Shown here piece by piece: positions 32,738 through 41,213 of a stretch of DNA of 50,583 nt. Numbering within the stretch: position 1 is the stretch's first letter; each line of letters starts with the position of its first letter. The stretch covers positions 1 to 50,583 of the forward strand of contig JAIBBD010000010.1 in the NCBI GenBank assembly GCA_019694855.1, read 5' to 3'. The stretch is from Dehalococcoidia bacterium. GTDB taxonomy: Bacteria > Chloroflexota > Dehalococcoidia > UBA2979. Position numbers and translations under genes: made by a program. Below the pieces are notes generated by a model. The model searched no databases, was not told where the DNA came from, and saw only the letters and a program-made list of their open reading frames with translations.

Positions 32738-34078
32738 TCAGCGACCGGCGGGCGTGGCGCCGGGTTGTCCTCGGCGATCACGAAGTCGCTTCAGCACTTC
32801 GGCGGCGTGATGGCGCGCGGTGTCGCTCAGCACCAAGCGCTCGGCCCGTTCGATCCGTGCCGGCAGCACGGACTGCGCACCTTCGACCTGAACCGAAACG
32901 GTCGACGCGCTTACGGTGACGCGCAGCCGGGCCATGTATGCCGGCGCGATTGCCGGCACCTCGATGCGCTGCTCAGAGGCTCCGGCACGCACCAGTACCG
33001 TACCGGCTCCATCGCCGGTCCGGCGAAGCAGCAGTGTGTAGGTCCCCTCGACGGGCGCGAGCACCATGATGCGCTGGCCGTCCCCCTCGACGCCTCCAGG
33101 GTCCGTCGTGAGCGTGGCCGGTATCTGACGGAATACGAAGCCGTCCGGCGTCGCGCCGGTGGCCAGGCCGCGGGGGCTGACGAGCGAGGCTGCCAGGGGG
33201 CCACTCAGGTGGACGGTGAAGCCGCGGTCCACGGCGAGGGCGTTCAGGCGCACCAGCCGCTGGCCCAGGCGGGCACGGATCACATCGCCCGGCGCGGAGA
33301 GCATCCGCTCGCCCGGGGCCTGCACCTCGACGTTTCCCTCCGGGGCATTGACCGCGGTCTCGCCGTCGCCGACCGTCGTCTCGAAGCTCGCGGCCGCCGT
33401 GGGCACGACGGTGACATCGGCGGTCTGGAGGCGGAACGCGCTGCCGTCAGCGGTCGCAACGTTCGTCCAGACGCGACCGGCGAGCTGGCGGAGCTGGATG
33501 GGCTTGCCCGTGCCTCGGTAGCCACGTTCGAGCACAATCTCCGTCCCCGGGTCGAGGGTGACCGTGCTGCCATCCGAGAACGTGAGCACTGCGCTGCTAT
33601 CAGCAGACGTACGTAGACGGTCGCCATCGTGGAGCGCGGCATCGTCCGGCACGACCTGCCACGCGTTGCCGTCGGTCCGCTCGACCGTGCCGAACGTCGT
33701 GAGGGTCGCCGCCTCGGCGGTCGAAGTGGAACCGAAGGGGCGGAAGAGCACGATCAACAGGGCGACGGTTGCGACGAGTGCCGCGGGTGCCAGCAGGACA
33801 GGCGTGGGGAACGAGAGGCGCGGCGTCCGAAGGCCCCATCGGCGTCGCGATTGCTGTGGAGTGGTGTGCACAGCGGCCATGAACTCGGCACGGCGCGCGG
33901 AGACAGGGGACGCCTCGGAAGTCGCTGACGCCCTGACCGCCATCGCCGTGCGCAGGCTTGCCTCGAGACGATCGGCGTATTGAGGCCAGTCCGCCAGGCA
34001 CGACTCGAAGGTGCGTCGGCCATTGAGCACCTCGTCGAGGCAGTGGTCGAGGACTGACTCGAAATCAGTTGCACTCAT
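32738..34078 (-). CDS. FecR-domain membrane protein, probable regulator of the linked ECF sigma factor
   Basis: A 446-residue protein. The cytosolic N-terminus (1-80) carries the pattern DFESVLDHCLDEVLNGR and CLADWPQYADRLEASLR often found in sigma-linked proteins. One helix follows (about 93-113). The exported part has a FecR-like domain (about 140-245: GDRLRTSADSSAVLTFSDGS, LRQLAGRVWTNV) and a further beta-rich region to the C-terminus. It probably restrains the sigma factor until a surface signal is sensed. It overlaps the sigma gene stop (ATGA). The anti-sigma role is by context; no zinc-anti-sigma HxxxCxxC motif is seen. Confidence 0.82.
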   Translation of the reverse strand: MSATDFESVLDHCLDEVLNGRRTFESCLADWPQYADRLEASLRTAMAVRASATSEASPVSARRAEFMAAVHTTPQQSRRRWGLRTPRLSFPTPVLLAPAALVATVALLIVLFRPFGSTSTAEAATLTTFGTVERTDGNAWQVVPDDAALHDGDRLRTSADSSAVLTFSDGSTVTLDPGTEIVLERGYRGTGKPIQLRQLAGRVWTNVATADGSAFRLQTADVTVVPTAAASFETTVGDGETAVNAPEGNVEVQAPGERMLSAPGDVIRARLGQRLVRLNALAVDRGFTVHLSGPLAASLVSPRGLATGATPDGFVFRQIPATLTTDPGGVEGDGQRIMVLAPVEGTYTLLLRRTGDGAGTVLVRAGASEQRIEVPAIAPAYMARLRVTVSASTVSVQVEGAQSVLPARIERAERLVLSDTARHHAAEVLKRLRDRRGQPGATPAGR

Positions 34079-34797
34079 CGCGACGCCCCCAGTTCTTCCA
34101 TGACGGAACGCAGGGCCTGCAACGCGCGGAACTGGAGCCCTCGGATGGTGCCTTCCTTGCGTCCCATGATGAGCCCGACCTCGGCGGCGGATTTCTCCAT
34201 CAGGAAGCGCAAGACGAGCACGTCGCGGTGATCGTCGGAGAGGTGGCCCAGGGCGTTACGCAGGAGTCGACGCTCGTCCTCGGCGACGGCGTGCGCCTCG
34301 AGGTCGATGTCGGCGGCCGGATTCACGAGGTCAACATCGACGGTAACGCGCCGCCGGCGCTTGAGGTGGTCGAGCAGCTGATTGCGGGCGATGCGATAGA
34401 GCCACGCCCGAACGGGTACGCTTCGCTGTTCGTAGCGGGGGATGGCGCGCCAGGCGTTCAGGAATGCCTGCTGCGTCAGATCCTCCGCGGTATCGCGGTC
34501 TCGGAGCTGGTAGGTGAGGTAGCGGAGGATCTCCGGCTGGAAGCGGTCGTAGAGCCCGCCGAACGCCTCGGCATCGCCTCGGCGTGCGGCCTCGACCAAG
34601 CGCCCGACGATCGCGTCCTCGGCGCCTGCAGCGGCACTCCCTGTTGCGTACGCCGGGGCCGACCCGTCTGCACTCAGATCCACGGCGAGCAGCGTACGAC
34701 CGGGCGGGAGCGAGGGGGAGCGGCGGACTTCACCGGGAATCTCTCGTCGTGCAAACGGGATCTGGGTGGTCCATACGCCGAGCAGTGCCTCCGCCAT
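34075..34797 (-). CDS. ECF-type RNA polymerase sigma factor
   Basis: A 240-residue sigma-70 family protein with regions 2 and 4 only. Region 2 runs from FGGLYDRFQPEILRYLTYQL through RDTAEDLTQQAFLNAWRAI to VRAWLYRIARNQLLDHLKRR. Region 4 is LSDDHRDVLVLRFLMEKSAAE then VGLIMGRKEGTIRGLQFRAL. The first 60 residues are an unusual low-complexity extension. ATGs stand at 34800 and 34797; the second has GAGG 5 nt upstream and is used. The downstream FecR-type membrane gene overlaps by 4 nt, the standard layout of a sigma factor and its membrane regulator. Confidence 0.9.
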   Translation of the reverse strand: MAEALLGVWTTQIPFARREIPGEVRRSPSLPPGRTLLAVDLSADGSAPAYATGSAAAGAEDAIVGRLVEAARRGDAEAFGGLYDRFQPEILRYLTYQLRDRDTAEDLTQQAFLNAWRAIPRYEQRSVPVRAWLYRIARNQLLDHLKRRRRVTVDVDLVNPAADIDLEAHAVAEDERRLLRNALGHLSDDHRDVLVLRFLMEKSAAEVGLIMGRKEGTIRGLQFRALQALRSVMEELGASR

Positions 34798-34916
34798 CAT
34801 CGCCTCGATCGTGGATTGCGGGCCAACCGGCGGCGTCCCAGCGCGCCTCACTCCATGTAACGACCGCGAGGACGATTCGTTCGTCCAGACTCGACTGCCT
34901 GGCGGGCTGCTTCCGC

Positions 34917-34922
34917 TACGAT
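34917..34922 (+). promoter_or_regulatory. -10 element of MFS gene, leaderless arrangement
   Basis: TACGAT preceded by CGC lies so that transcription should begin about 34929, directly at the ATG at 34930. The hexamer overlaps the alternative ATG at 34921, which therefore cannot be the start if this promoter is used. Confidence 0.45.
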
Positions 34923-34929
34923 GCTGTCC

Positions 34930-36357
34930 ATGTCGTTGCCGCCGCAGTTCGACGAACCGGCGTTTCGGGGCCTGCGCCGGATCGACGCCGCCCTGGACCG
35001 GGGACAGACCCGTGTATTTCGAGTGCTGTGGTTCATGCTGCCGGCCGGCTCGGTCGCCCGGCGGCCGCAATTTCAGGCCCTGCTTGCTTCCCGGTTCCTG
35101 AGCGACGTCGCCATCCAGGCCCTGCTCTACGGCTCGCTGATCGCTACGGTGCGACAGGGCGGCACCGAGGTGCTCGCGGCGTTGCTGGGCATCGCGTACT
35201 TACTGCCAGGCGTGGTGCTTGCGCTGTACGGAGGGGCACTCGCCGACGCTCTCCCCAAGCGACTGGCGCTCGTCGCGGCCTACCTCGCGATGGGGCTGCT
35301 CTGCTTTGTGATCACGGGCACGTTCGGCACCGGGTTTCGCTCACTGCTGCTGGTGATCTTTTCAGTGCGCGCGCTGCACCAGCTATCGCAGCCGTCGGAG
35401 GCCTCGGCGGTCCCGCTGGTCGCCACACGCGAGGAGCTTGCCTCGGCGACGTCATTTCTCTCGTTCGCATCATCGGCGGGCGAGGTCGCCGGGAAGGCAC
35501 TCCTCGCGCCGGTGGTCGTCCGCGTCTGGGGTGTCGACCCGGTCATCGTGCTCGCGGGTTGCCTGTTCGTCCTGTCCTCGTCACGAGCCCTAAAGCTCGA
35601 GACGAGGTTGCTCGCGGGCGGGCCGAAGCGGAACCCCTCGCAGATCATGGCGGTGCGCCGGCAGTTCTCGAGCCGGGTGGCCCTGCAGTACCTCGTGGCG
35701 CAGCCCGGCGTGTTGTGGATGTTGCTGCTCGCAGCGATGGCAAGCACGGTCAACGTGGTACTGGGTGTCCTCGGCCCGCAGTACGTGCAATCCGTCCTCG
35801 ACGTCGACCCGTCAAACGCGGTCTACGTCTTCGCTCCAGCGCCCATCGGGCTGCTGCTGGCGCTTGCCCTCGCGCCGATCCTGATTGAGTCGCTGGGCGA
35901 ACGTGTGGTCGCAGGAGTTGGCTTTGGTCTGGTCGCCGTTGCCGGGACGTCCCTGGGTCTGGTCCAGCCACTTTCGAGCCACGCCGGATGGCTCCTCGTC
36001 CTCGACATCCCCGGGGTCAACAGCCGGGTCGAGTTCGCGGCGATGCTCTCGGTACTCCTCGGCGCGGGTATGACGCTGGCAGCCGCCGCGGCGCAGACGT
36101 TCGTGACCCGAAATGTACCGCTCGAAATCCAGGGGAGAACGAATGCGCTCCTCGGCATGTTGAAGGACGGGCTGGCGATCCCGAGCCTGCTGCTACTCGG
36201 TTCGGTTGCCGGGGTTGTGGGGGTGAGGTCGGTGATCACCGTCGCGCCCGGCATCCTGCTCGTCGCCGCGCTCTTCGTGGACCGGTATTCCGCGCGCTGG
36301 CGCGCGGCGACGGGGGAGAATCGCATCCTCGGCCGCGGGCCTGCGGCATCCCGGTAG
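34930..36357 (+). CDS. MFS transporter
   Basis: A 475-residue membrane protein with about twelve hydrophobic segments and a central cytosolic linker (ALKLETRLLAGGPKRNPSQ). The loop after helices 2-3 reads GGALADALPKRLAL, a form of the MFS A-motif (GxLaDrxgrr). It resembles exporters of the macrolide-efflux/enterobactin-exporter type rather than sugar porters. The start at 34930 is preferred to 34921 on promoter position; no ribosome-binding site is visible for either. It is divergent from the ECF sigma gene, so sigma control of this pump is possible. Confidence 0.85.
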   Translation: MSLPPQFDEPAFRGLRRIDAALDRGQTRVFRVLWFMLPAGSVARRPQFQALLASRFLSDVAIQALLYGSLIATVRQGGTEVLAALLGIAYLLPGVVLALYGGALADALPKRLALVAAYLAMGLLCFVITGTFGTGFRSLLLVIFSVRALHQLSQPSEASAVPLVATREELASATSFLSFASSAGEVAGKALLAPVVVRVWGVDPVIVLAGCLFVLSSSRALKLETRLLAGGPKRNPSQIMAVRRQFSSRVALQYLVAQPGVLWMLLLAAMASTVNVVLGVLGPQYVQSVLDVDPSNAVYVFAPAPIGLLLALALAPILIESLGERVVAGVGFGLVAVAGTSLGLVQPLSSHAGWLLVLDIPGVNSRVEFAAMLSVLLGAGMTLAAAAAQTFVTRNVPLEIQGRTNALLGMLKDGLAIPSLLLLGSVAGVVGVRSVITVAPGILLVAALFVDRYSARWRAATGENRILGRGPAASR

Positions 36358-36382
36358 GGGTTGCCGAGGCCCGCGGGGTCCG

Positions 36383-36391
36383 TGCTACGCT
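36383..36391 (+). promoter_or_regulatory. Extended -10 promoter of the LysM/transglycosylase gene
   Basis: TGC-TACGCT lies 53 nt before the chosen start at 36444. No -35 is evident. Confidence 0.4.
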
Positions 36392-36443
36392 ACCTGCGGC
36401 GGGTATTGGATGGACCTTGCGCACTCCCCACTCTGCCCGCTCG

Positions 36444-37448
36444 ATGCGGTTCGCATCGGTGCGTGTCCTCGTCCCGCTTGCACTCATCCTCGTTACGCTG
36501 ATTGCGGTTGTGCCGCACATCTCGGCGTCTGAGCGCGGCCCTTCGACGTACATCGTTCAGCCGGGAGACACACTGTCCGAGATCGCAGACCGCTTCGGCA
36601 CGACCGTCGAGGCCCTGGTTGCGCTGAACGGCCTCGATGACGCCGGACGGATCGTCGCCGGTCAGTCGTTGCGGCTGACCTCTGGCTCGGACGGCGCGCC
36701 ATCGAGCCGCGTATATCGCGTGCAACCGGGCGATACGTTGTGGGAGATCGCTCAGGCACAGGGTGTATCGGTCCCGGACCTCGCCAGCGCGAACGGCATG
36801 AGCATCACCGACGTCCTGCGGACCGGCATGGAGCTGCACATCCCATCGACGGCGCCAATAGGCATTGCGCCGGCGGATCGAATCCACGTGGTGTCGGCGG
36901 GTGAGACTCTGTCGAGCATCGCAGACGACTTCGCGGTTACCGTCGACAGCTTGCGCTCCGCGAACGGCCTTGAGAGCGACCTGATCCGGGTCGGCCAGAC
37001 CCTGCGCGTCCCTCAGCAGGCGCTGCCGCAGCTCTCGAAGCAGACGGCCGCCGCGCTGCACGAGGCCGCATCCGAGTCGGGCGTCGACCCGTACCTCCTG
37101 CTCGCGCTTTCGCTGATGGAGAGCGGGTGGCAAAACCACGTCGTCAGCAGCACCGGAGCGGTCGGGCTGATGCAGCTCATGCCAGAGACGGCGGAGTGGA
37201 CGGTCGACCACCTCGCCACTGGTGCGGATCACTGGGACGGGAGCCTCGAGGACAACGCGCGCGTGGGTGCGGCCTACTTCGGCCACCTGTTGTTCATCGA
37301 GGGCGGCGACGTCGAAGGGGCGCTGGCCTCGTACTACCAGGGCTGGGCCAGCTACAAGCAGTACGGGATGTACGAGGAGACGCGCGACTATGTGGACGAC
37401 GTACTCGCGCTCGAGGCTCGTCTGCGTCCCCGGGGGACGAGCGGATGA
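36444..37448 (+). CDS. Exported lytic transglycosylase with three LysM domains
   Basis: A 334-residue cell-wall protein. It has an N-terminal signal/anchor (VRVLVPLALILVTLIAVV), three LysM repeats (about 34-78, 89-134, 146-190; each with a GDTL or GETL turn) and a C-terminal SLT-type domain. The SLT motif is ALSLMESGWQ with catalytic Glu226, followed by GAVGLMQLMPETAEW and YYQGWASYKQYG. It should bind and cleave peptidoglycan glycan strands, forming 1,6-anhydro ends. This implies a murein wall. The start at 36444 has no clear ribosome site; the TTG at 36417 is an alternative. The longer frame from 35988 lies in the MFS gene. Confidence 0.92.
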   Translation: MRFASVRVLVPLALILVTLIAVVPHISASERGPSTYIVQPGDTLSEIADRFGTTVEALVALNGLDDAGRIVAGQSLRLTSGSDGAPSSRVYRVQPGDTLWEIAQAQGVSVPDLASANGMSITDVLRTGMELHIPSTAPIGIAPADRIHVVSAGETLSSIADDFAVTVDSLRSANGLESDLIRVGQTLRVPQQALPQLSKQTAAALHEAASESGVDPYLLLALSLMESGWQNHVVSSTGAVGLMQLMPETAEWTVDHLATGADHWDGSLEDNARVGAAYFGHLLFIEGGDVEGALASYYQGWASYKQYGMYEETRDYVDDVLALEARLRPRGTSG

Positions 37449-37491
37449 CCGCGGCACGCAGCCGCGGGTAGGCGACAAGACGTAACACCTG

Positions 37492-37497
37492 TACGAT
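37492..37497 (+). promoter_or_regulatory. Candidate -10 of the cysteine-rich small gene
   Basis: TACGAT directly preceded by TG lies 74 nt before the start at 37571. The leader contains a T-rich stretch at 37552-37557. Confidence 0.3.
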
Positions 37498-37570
37498 GTG
37501 AAGACGCTCTTTCGTTTCCCAGTGCCTCAACAAGCGCGCCTCATGTACGTCTCTTTTTGGGAGGCTAGCC

Positions 37571-37912
37571 ATGGACGGCGAGGCACAGTTGCCGCCCTTC
37601 GTGTTCCACGGAACTCCGAACGCATATACCAACTACGGCTGCCGATGCGACGCATGCCGCGAGGCTCATAGCCTGTATCGCAGCGAGCGTCGCGCACGCG
37701 ATCCAGCCAAATACACGACCTATATGCGGGAGTACATGCGGAAGTACCGGGCACGCAAGCGCCAGGAGCGCGAGGCATTGTGCGCCAACTGCGGTGAACA
37801 GCCGTCGGCGGTCATCGCCGAAGATGGCAAGCGCTATTGCCTCGAGTGCGCCGAGCGGCTCGAGGGCATCGGCGCGGTGCGGCCGATTCCCAAGCCGGCG
37901 GCCACCGAGTAA
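37571..37912 (+). CDS. Small cysteine-rich, probably zinc-binding protein
   Basis: A 113-residue basic protein. The N-terminus has HGTPNAYTNYGCRCDACREA (Cys24, Cys26, Cys29), a pattern I recall from small actinobacterial and phage proteins. A very basic helix follows (RSERRARDPAKY, MREYMRKYRARKR). The C-terminus is a zinc ribbon, CANCG (71-75) with CLEC (90-93). It may bind DNA or RNA; no known function is assigned. GGGAGG stands 7 nt before the ATG, and a true intrinsic terminator with TTTT follows, so it is an independent, real gene. Confidence 0.75.
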   Translation: MDGEAQLPPFVFHGTPNAYTNYGCRCDACREAHSLYRSERRARDPAKYTTYMREYMRKYRARKRQEREALCANCGEQPSAVIAEDGKRYCLECAERLEGIGAVRPIPKPAATE

Positions 37913-37933
37913 GCACGAACCCAGGGGAATGCG

Positions 37934-37965
37934 AACAGGGGGAGGTGAGACCTCCCCCTGTTTTC
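37934..37965 (+). terminator. Intrinsic terminator with U-tract
   Basis: A perfect 13-bp stem (37934-37946 with 37950-37962) with a GAG loop runs into TTTT, 21 nt after the stop codon. This is the most classical terminator in the window. Confidence 0.85.
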
Positions 37966-38025
37966 GTGACGCCCGCGGACGTTCACTCGAGGCGCATACT
38001 GTTGTTCGGCGAAGGGGGGGTGCGG

Positions 38026-38229
38026 GTGGTCGGTGGACGAGTCGTGCTGCTCAGCGCCGTCGCGCTCGGATCATTCGTGTATGCGCTGCTATTGGTCGCT
38101 CAGCCCGGTGCGCTGGATAGCGAAGCCGATTCGGACGCTCCGGACTGGCGAGTGCTCGCCAAAGGAGGTGGCGCATTCGGCCTGGCCGTCGTGCTGATGT
38201 TCGTCGCGATCCTGATGATCGACGTATAG
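38026..38229 (+). CDS. Small two-helix membrane protein
   Basis: A 67-residue protein with two hydrophobic helices (VVLLSAVALGSFVYALLLVA and FGLAVVLMFVAILMI) joined by an acidic loop (DSEADSDAPDW). No family is recognised. The GTG at 38026 has a long AAGGGGGG tract about 7 nt upstream; the GTG at 38020 abuts that tract and is less likely. It lies alone between two terminators, just ahead of the convergent groEL end. Subunit of an envelope complex or a stress peptide are both possible. Confidence 0.6.
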   Translation: MVGGRVVLLSAVALGSFVYALLLVAQPGALDSEADSDAPDWRVLAKGGGAFGLAVVLMFVAILMIDV

Positions 38230-38250
38230 GTCCAGCACATCCCCCAAACG

Positions 38251-38282
38251 TGAAGAAGGCCGGCATACGCCGGCCTTCTTCA
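38251..38282. terminator. Convergent hairpin terminator before groEL
   Basis: A perfect 14-bp stem (38251-38264 with 38269-38282) with loop ATAC lies between the small membrane gene and the 3' end of groEL and can act on both strands. Confidence 0.75.
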
Positions 38283-38301
38283 TCATCCTGTGTACCCGCC
38301 T

Positions 38302-39921
<1,620 letters not shown>

Positions 39922-39982
39922 TTACTGCTACCCGTGTGGCTGTCCTGATCGTCCCTGAGTGGCGCACTCACGCTGAGCAGGG

Positions 39983-40012
39983 AGTTTAGCACTCATCATT
40001 CGAGAGTGCTAA
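39983..40012 (-). promoter_or_regulatory. groEL promoter embedded in the CIRCE element
   Basis: On the minus strand TTAGCA (40007-40012) and TAAACT (39983-39988) are 18 nt apart. The -35 is the first CIRCE half-site and the -10 overlaps the second, so repressor and polymerase must compete. Confidence 0.6.
39986..40012. promoter_or_regulatory. CIRCE operator (HrcA binding site)
   Basis: TTAGCACTC-N9-GAGTGCTAA is an exact match to the CIRCE consensus, 77 nt upstream of groEL. HrcA binds it and is released on heat shock. The hrcA gene is not in the window. A weaker GAGTG-GCG-CACTC repeat occurs nearby at about 39957-39969. Confidence 0.95.
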
Positions 40013-40059
40013 GACGTTGTACCGAATCGGCTCTCCTCGCGCAAGAGCAGGTCGCTGAC

Positions 40060-40620
40060 TCAGGCGCCCTCGAGCGTGGGCGTGGCACCGGAACTCGCCG
40101 GGGTGGGGGCTCGAAACCGCCGCCGCGGACGGGCGATACGACCGACGCGGCCGGGCGGCCAGTAGCGAACCCAGGCGACGGCCTCCACACGGGACACAGG
40201 CAACGGACCGAAGTGCCGGCTGTCAGTGCTCGCCACCCGGTTGTCGCCGAGGAGGAAGACCTCGTGCGGGCCAAGCTGGTTCACGCCTCGGAAGTCGGCG
40301 GCGGGAGACGTCCCGAGGACGTAGTCCTCGACGAGCTCGCGGCCGTTCAGCTCAACGTGGTCGCCCACGCGGACGGACTCACCGGGCAGCCCAATGATGC
40401 GCTTGAGAAGCGGGCGTCCGTCAGGGCCTCGAACGAAGGCGATGCGCCCGGCGGCACCGGCCGGAAGGCCACGGCGGAGGAGGATGAATTCGCCCGGCCG
40501 CAGGGTGGGAAGCATGCTCTCGCCCGCGACCTCGACAGCCAGGAAGGCGCGGCGGGCGACTCGGAGCGCAGCGACAAACGCGGCGCACGCCCCCACAGCA
40601 AGGAGCATGCGCCGCGCCAT
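40060..40620 (-). CDS. sodX: S26-family signal peptidase, probable NiSOD maturation protease
   Basis: A 186-residue type I signal-peptidase-like protein: an N-terminal hydrophobic stretch, the nucleophile Ser35 in VAGESMLPTLRPGEF, the general base Lys73 in PLLKRIIGLPGE, and the family box FLLGDNRVASTDSRHFGP. It lies 21 nt downstream of sodN on the same strand. NiSOD precursors need removal of a leader to expose the His-Cys nickel hook, and the S26-like SodX is encoded next to sodN in many bacteria. That role is therefore more likely here than general preprotein processing, though LepB function cannot be excluded. Confidence 0.85.
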   Translation of the reverse strand: MARRMLLAVGACAAFVAALRVARRAFLAVEVAGESMLPTLRPGEFILLRRGLPAGAAGRIAFVRGPDGRPLLKRIIGLPGESVRVGDHVELNGRELVEDYVLGTSPAADFRGVNQLGPHEVFLLGDNRVASTDSRHFGPLPVSRVEAVAWVRYWPPGRVGRIARPRRRFRAPTPASSGATPTLEGA

Positions 40621-40641
40621 GAACGACCTCGAGGAGGAGCG

Positions 40642-41076
40642 TTACGCCTGCTTGGTCTCCCAGAAGATCTTGTCGATCTCGGCGATGGCGTCCAGGAGTT
40701 TCTGGCCCTGCTCGGGGTCGGACGACTTCTTCGCCAGGCCGGCTTCCTTGGTGGCGGACCAGAAGAGCTGGTGCAGCTGCGGGTACTTCTCGAGGTGCGC
40801 GGGGGTGAAGTAGTCGGTCCAGAGCACCCAGAGGTGGTGCTTCACGAGGTTCGCGCGCTCCTCCTTGATGACGAGGCAGCGGGCACGGTAGTCCTCGACG
40901 GTCTGGCCGGCCGTCTTCATCTGCTCAGCGTTCTGGTAGCGCTGCTGGACGGCCTTGACGGACTCGGCCTCGATACGGGCCTGGGCCGGGTCGTAGACGC
41001 CACAGGGGAGGTCGCAGTGGGCGTAAGCGACGGAGTGCGGGCGAATGAGGCGTTCGATCGTGCGGGCAACGTTCAT
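40642..41076 (-). CDS. sodN: Nickel superoxide dismutase
   Basis: A 144-residue NiSOD precursor. After a 19-residue leader (MNVARTIERLIRPHSVAYA) comes the nickel hook HCDLPCGVYDP, in which His20, Cys21 and Cys25 and the new amino terminus bind Ni. The four-helix bundle follows, ending DAIAEIDKIFWETK. It disproportionates superoxide to O2 and H2O2. The start at 41076 has AAGGGA 8 nt upstream; the frame extending to 41232 is rejected. The adjacent sodX-like protease gene would cleave the leader. An extended -10 and an inverted repeat precede the gene. Confidence 0.95.
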   Translation of the reverse strand: MNVARTIERLIRPHSVAYAHCDLPCGVYDPAQARIEAESVKAVQQRYQNAEQMKTAGQTVEDYRARCLVIKEERANLVKHHLWVLWTDYFTPAHLEKYPQLHQLFWSATKEAGLAKKSSDPEQGQKLLDAIAEIDKIFWETKQA

Positions 41077-41119
41077 GAGGCCATCCCTTCGTGCAGGTGT
41101 TGAGAGGTGGATCGCTTCG

Positions 41120-41145
41120 ATAATAGCAGGCACCCGATTGCCTGC
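41120..41145 (-). promoter_or_regulatory. sodN promoter with adjoining inverted repeat
   Basis: On the minus strand TGC-TATTAT is an extended -10 (hexamer 41120-41125), 44 nt from the sodN start. It abuts a perfect repeat GCAGGCA-N6-TGCCTGC (41126-41145) that covers the spacer and -35 area and could be an operator. Which regulator binds is unknown; nickel-responsive Nur controls sodN in streptomycetes. Confidence 0.5.
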
Positions 41146-41213
41146 AGGATCCGCGCGGAGGCTAGCACCGGGGGCTTCTGAACGTCCAGATTCACGGCAA
41201 TTCGCATTCGAGC

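Noticed and set aside
40060-40620. Simple call as housekeeping LepB
   Set aside because: Not excluded, but direct linkage after sodN makes the NiSOD maturation protease the better call.
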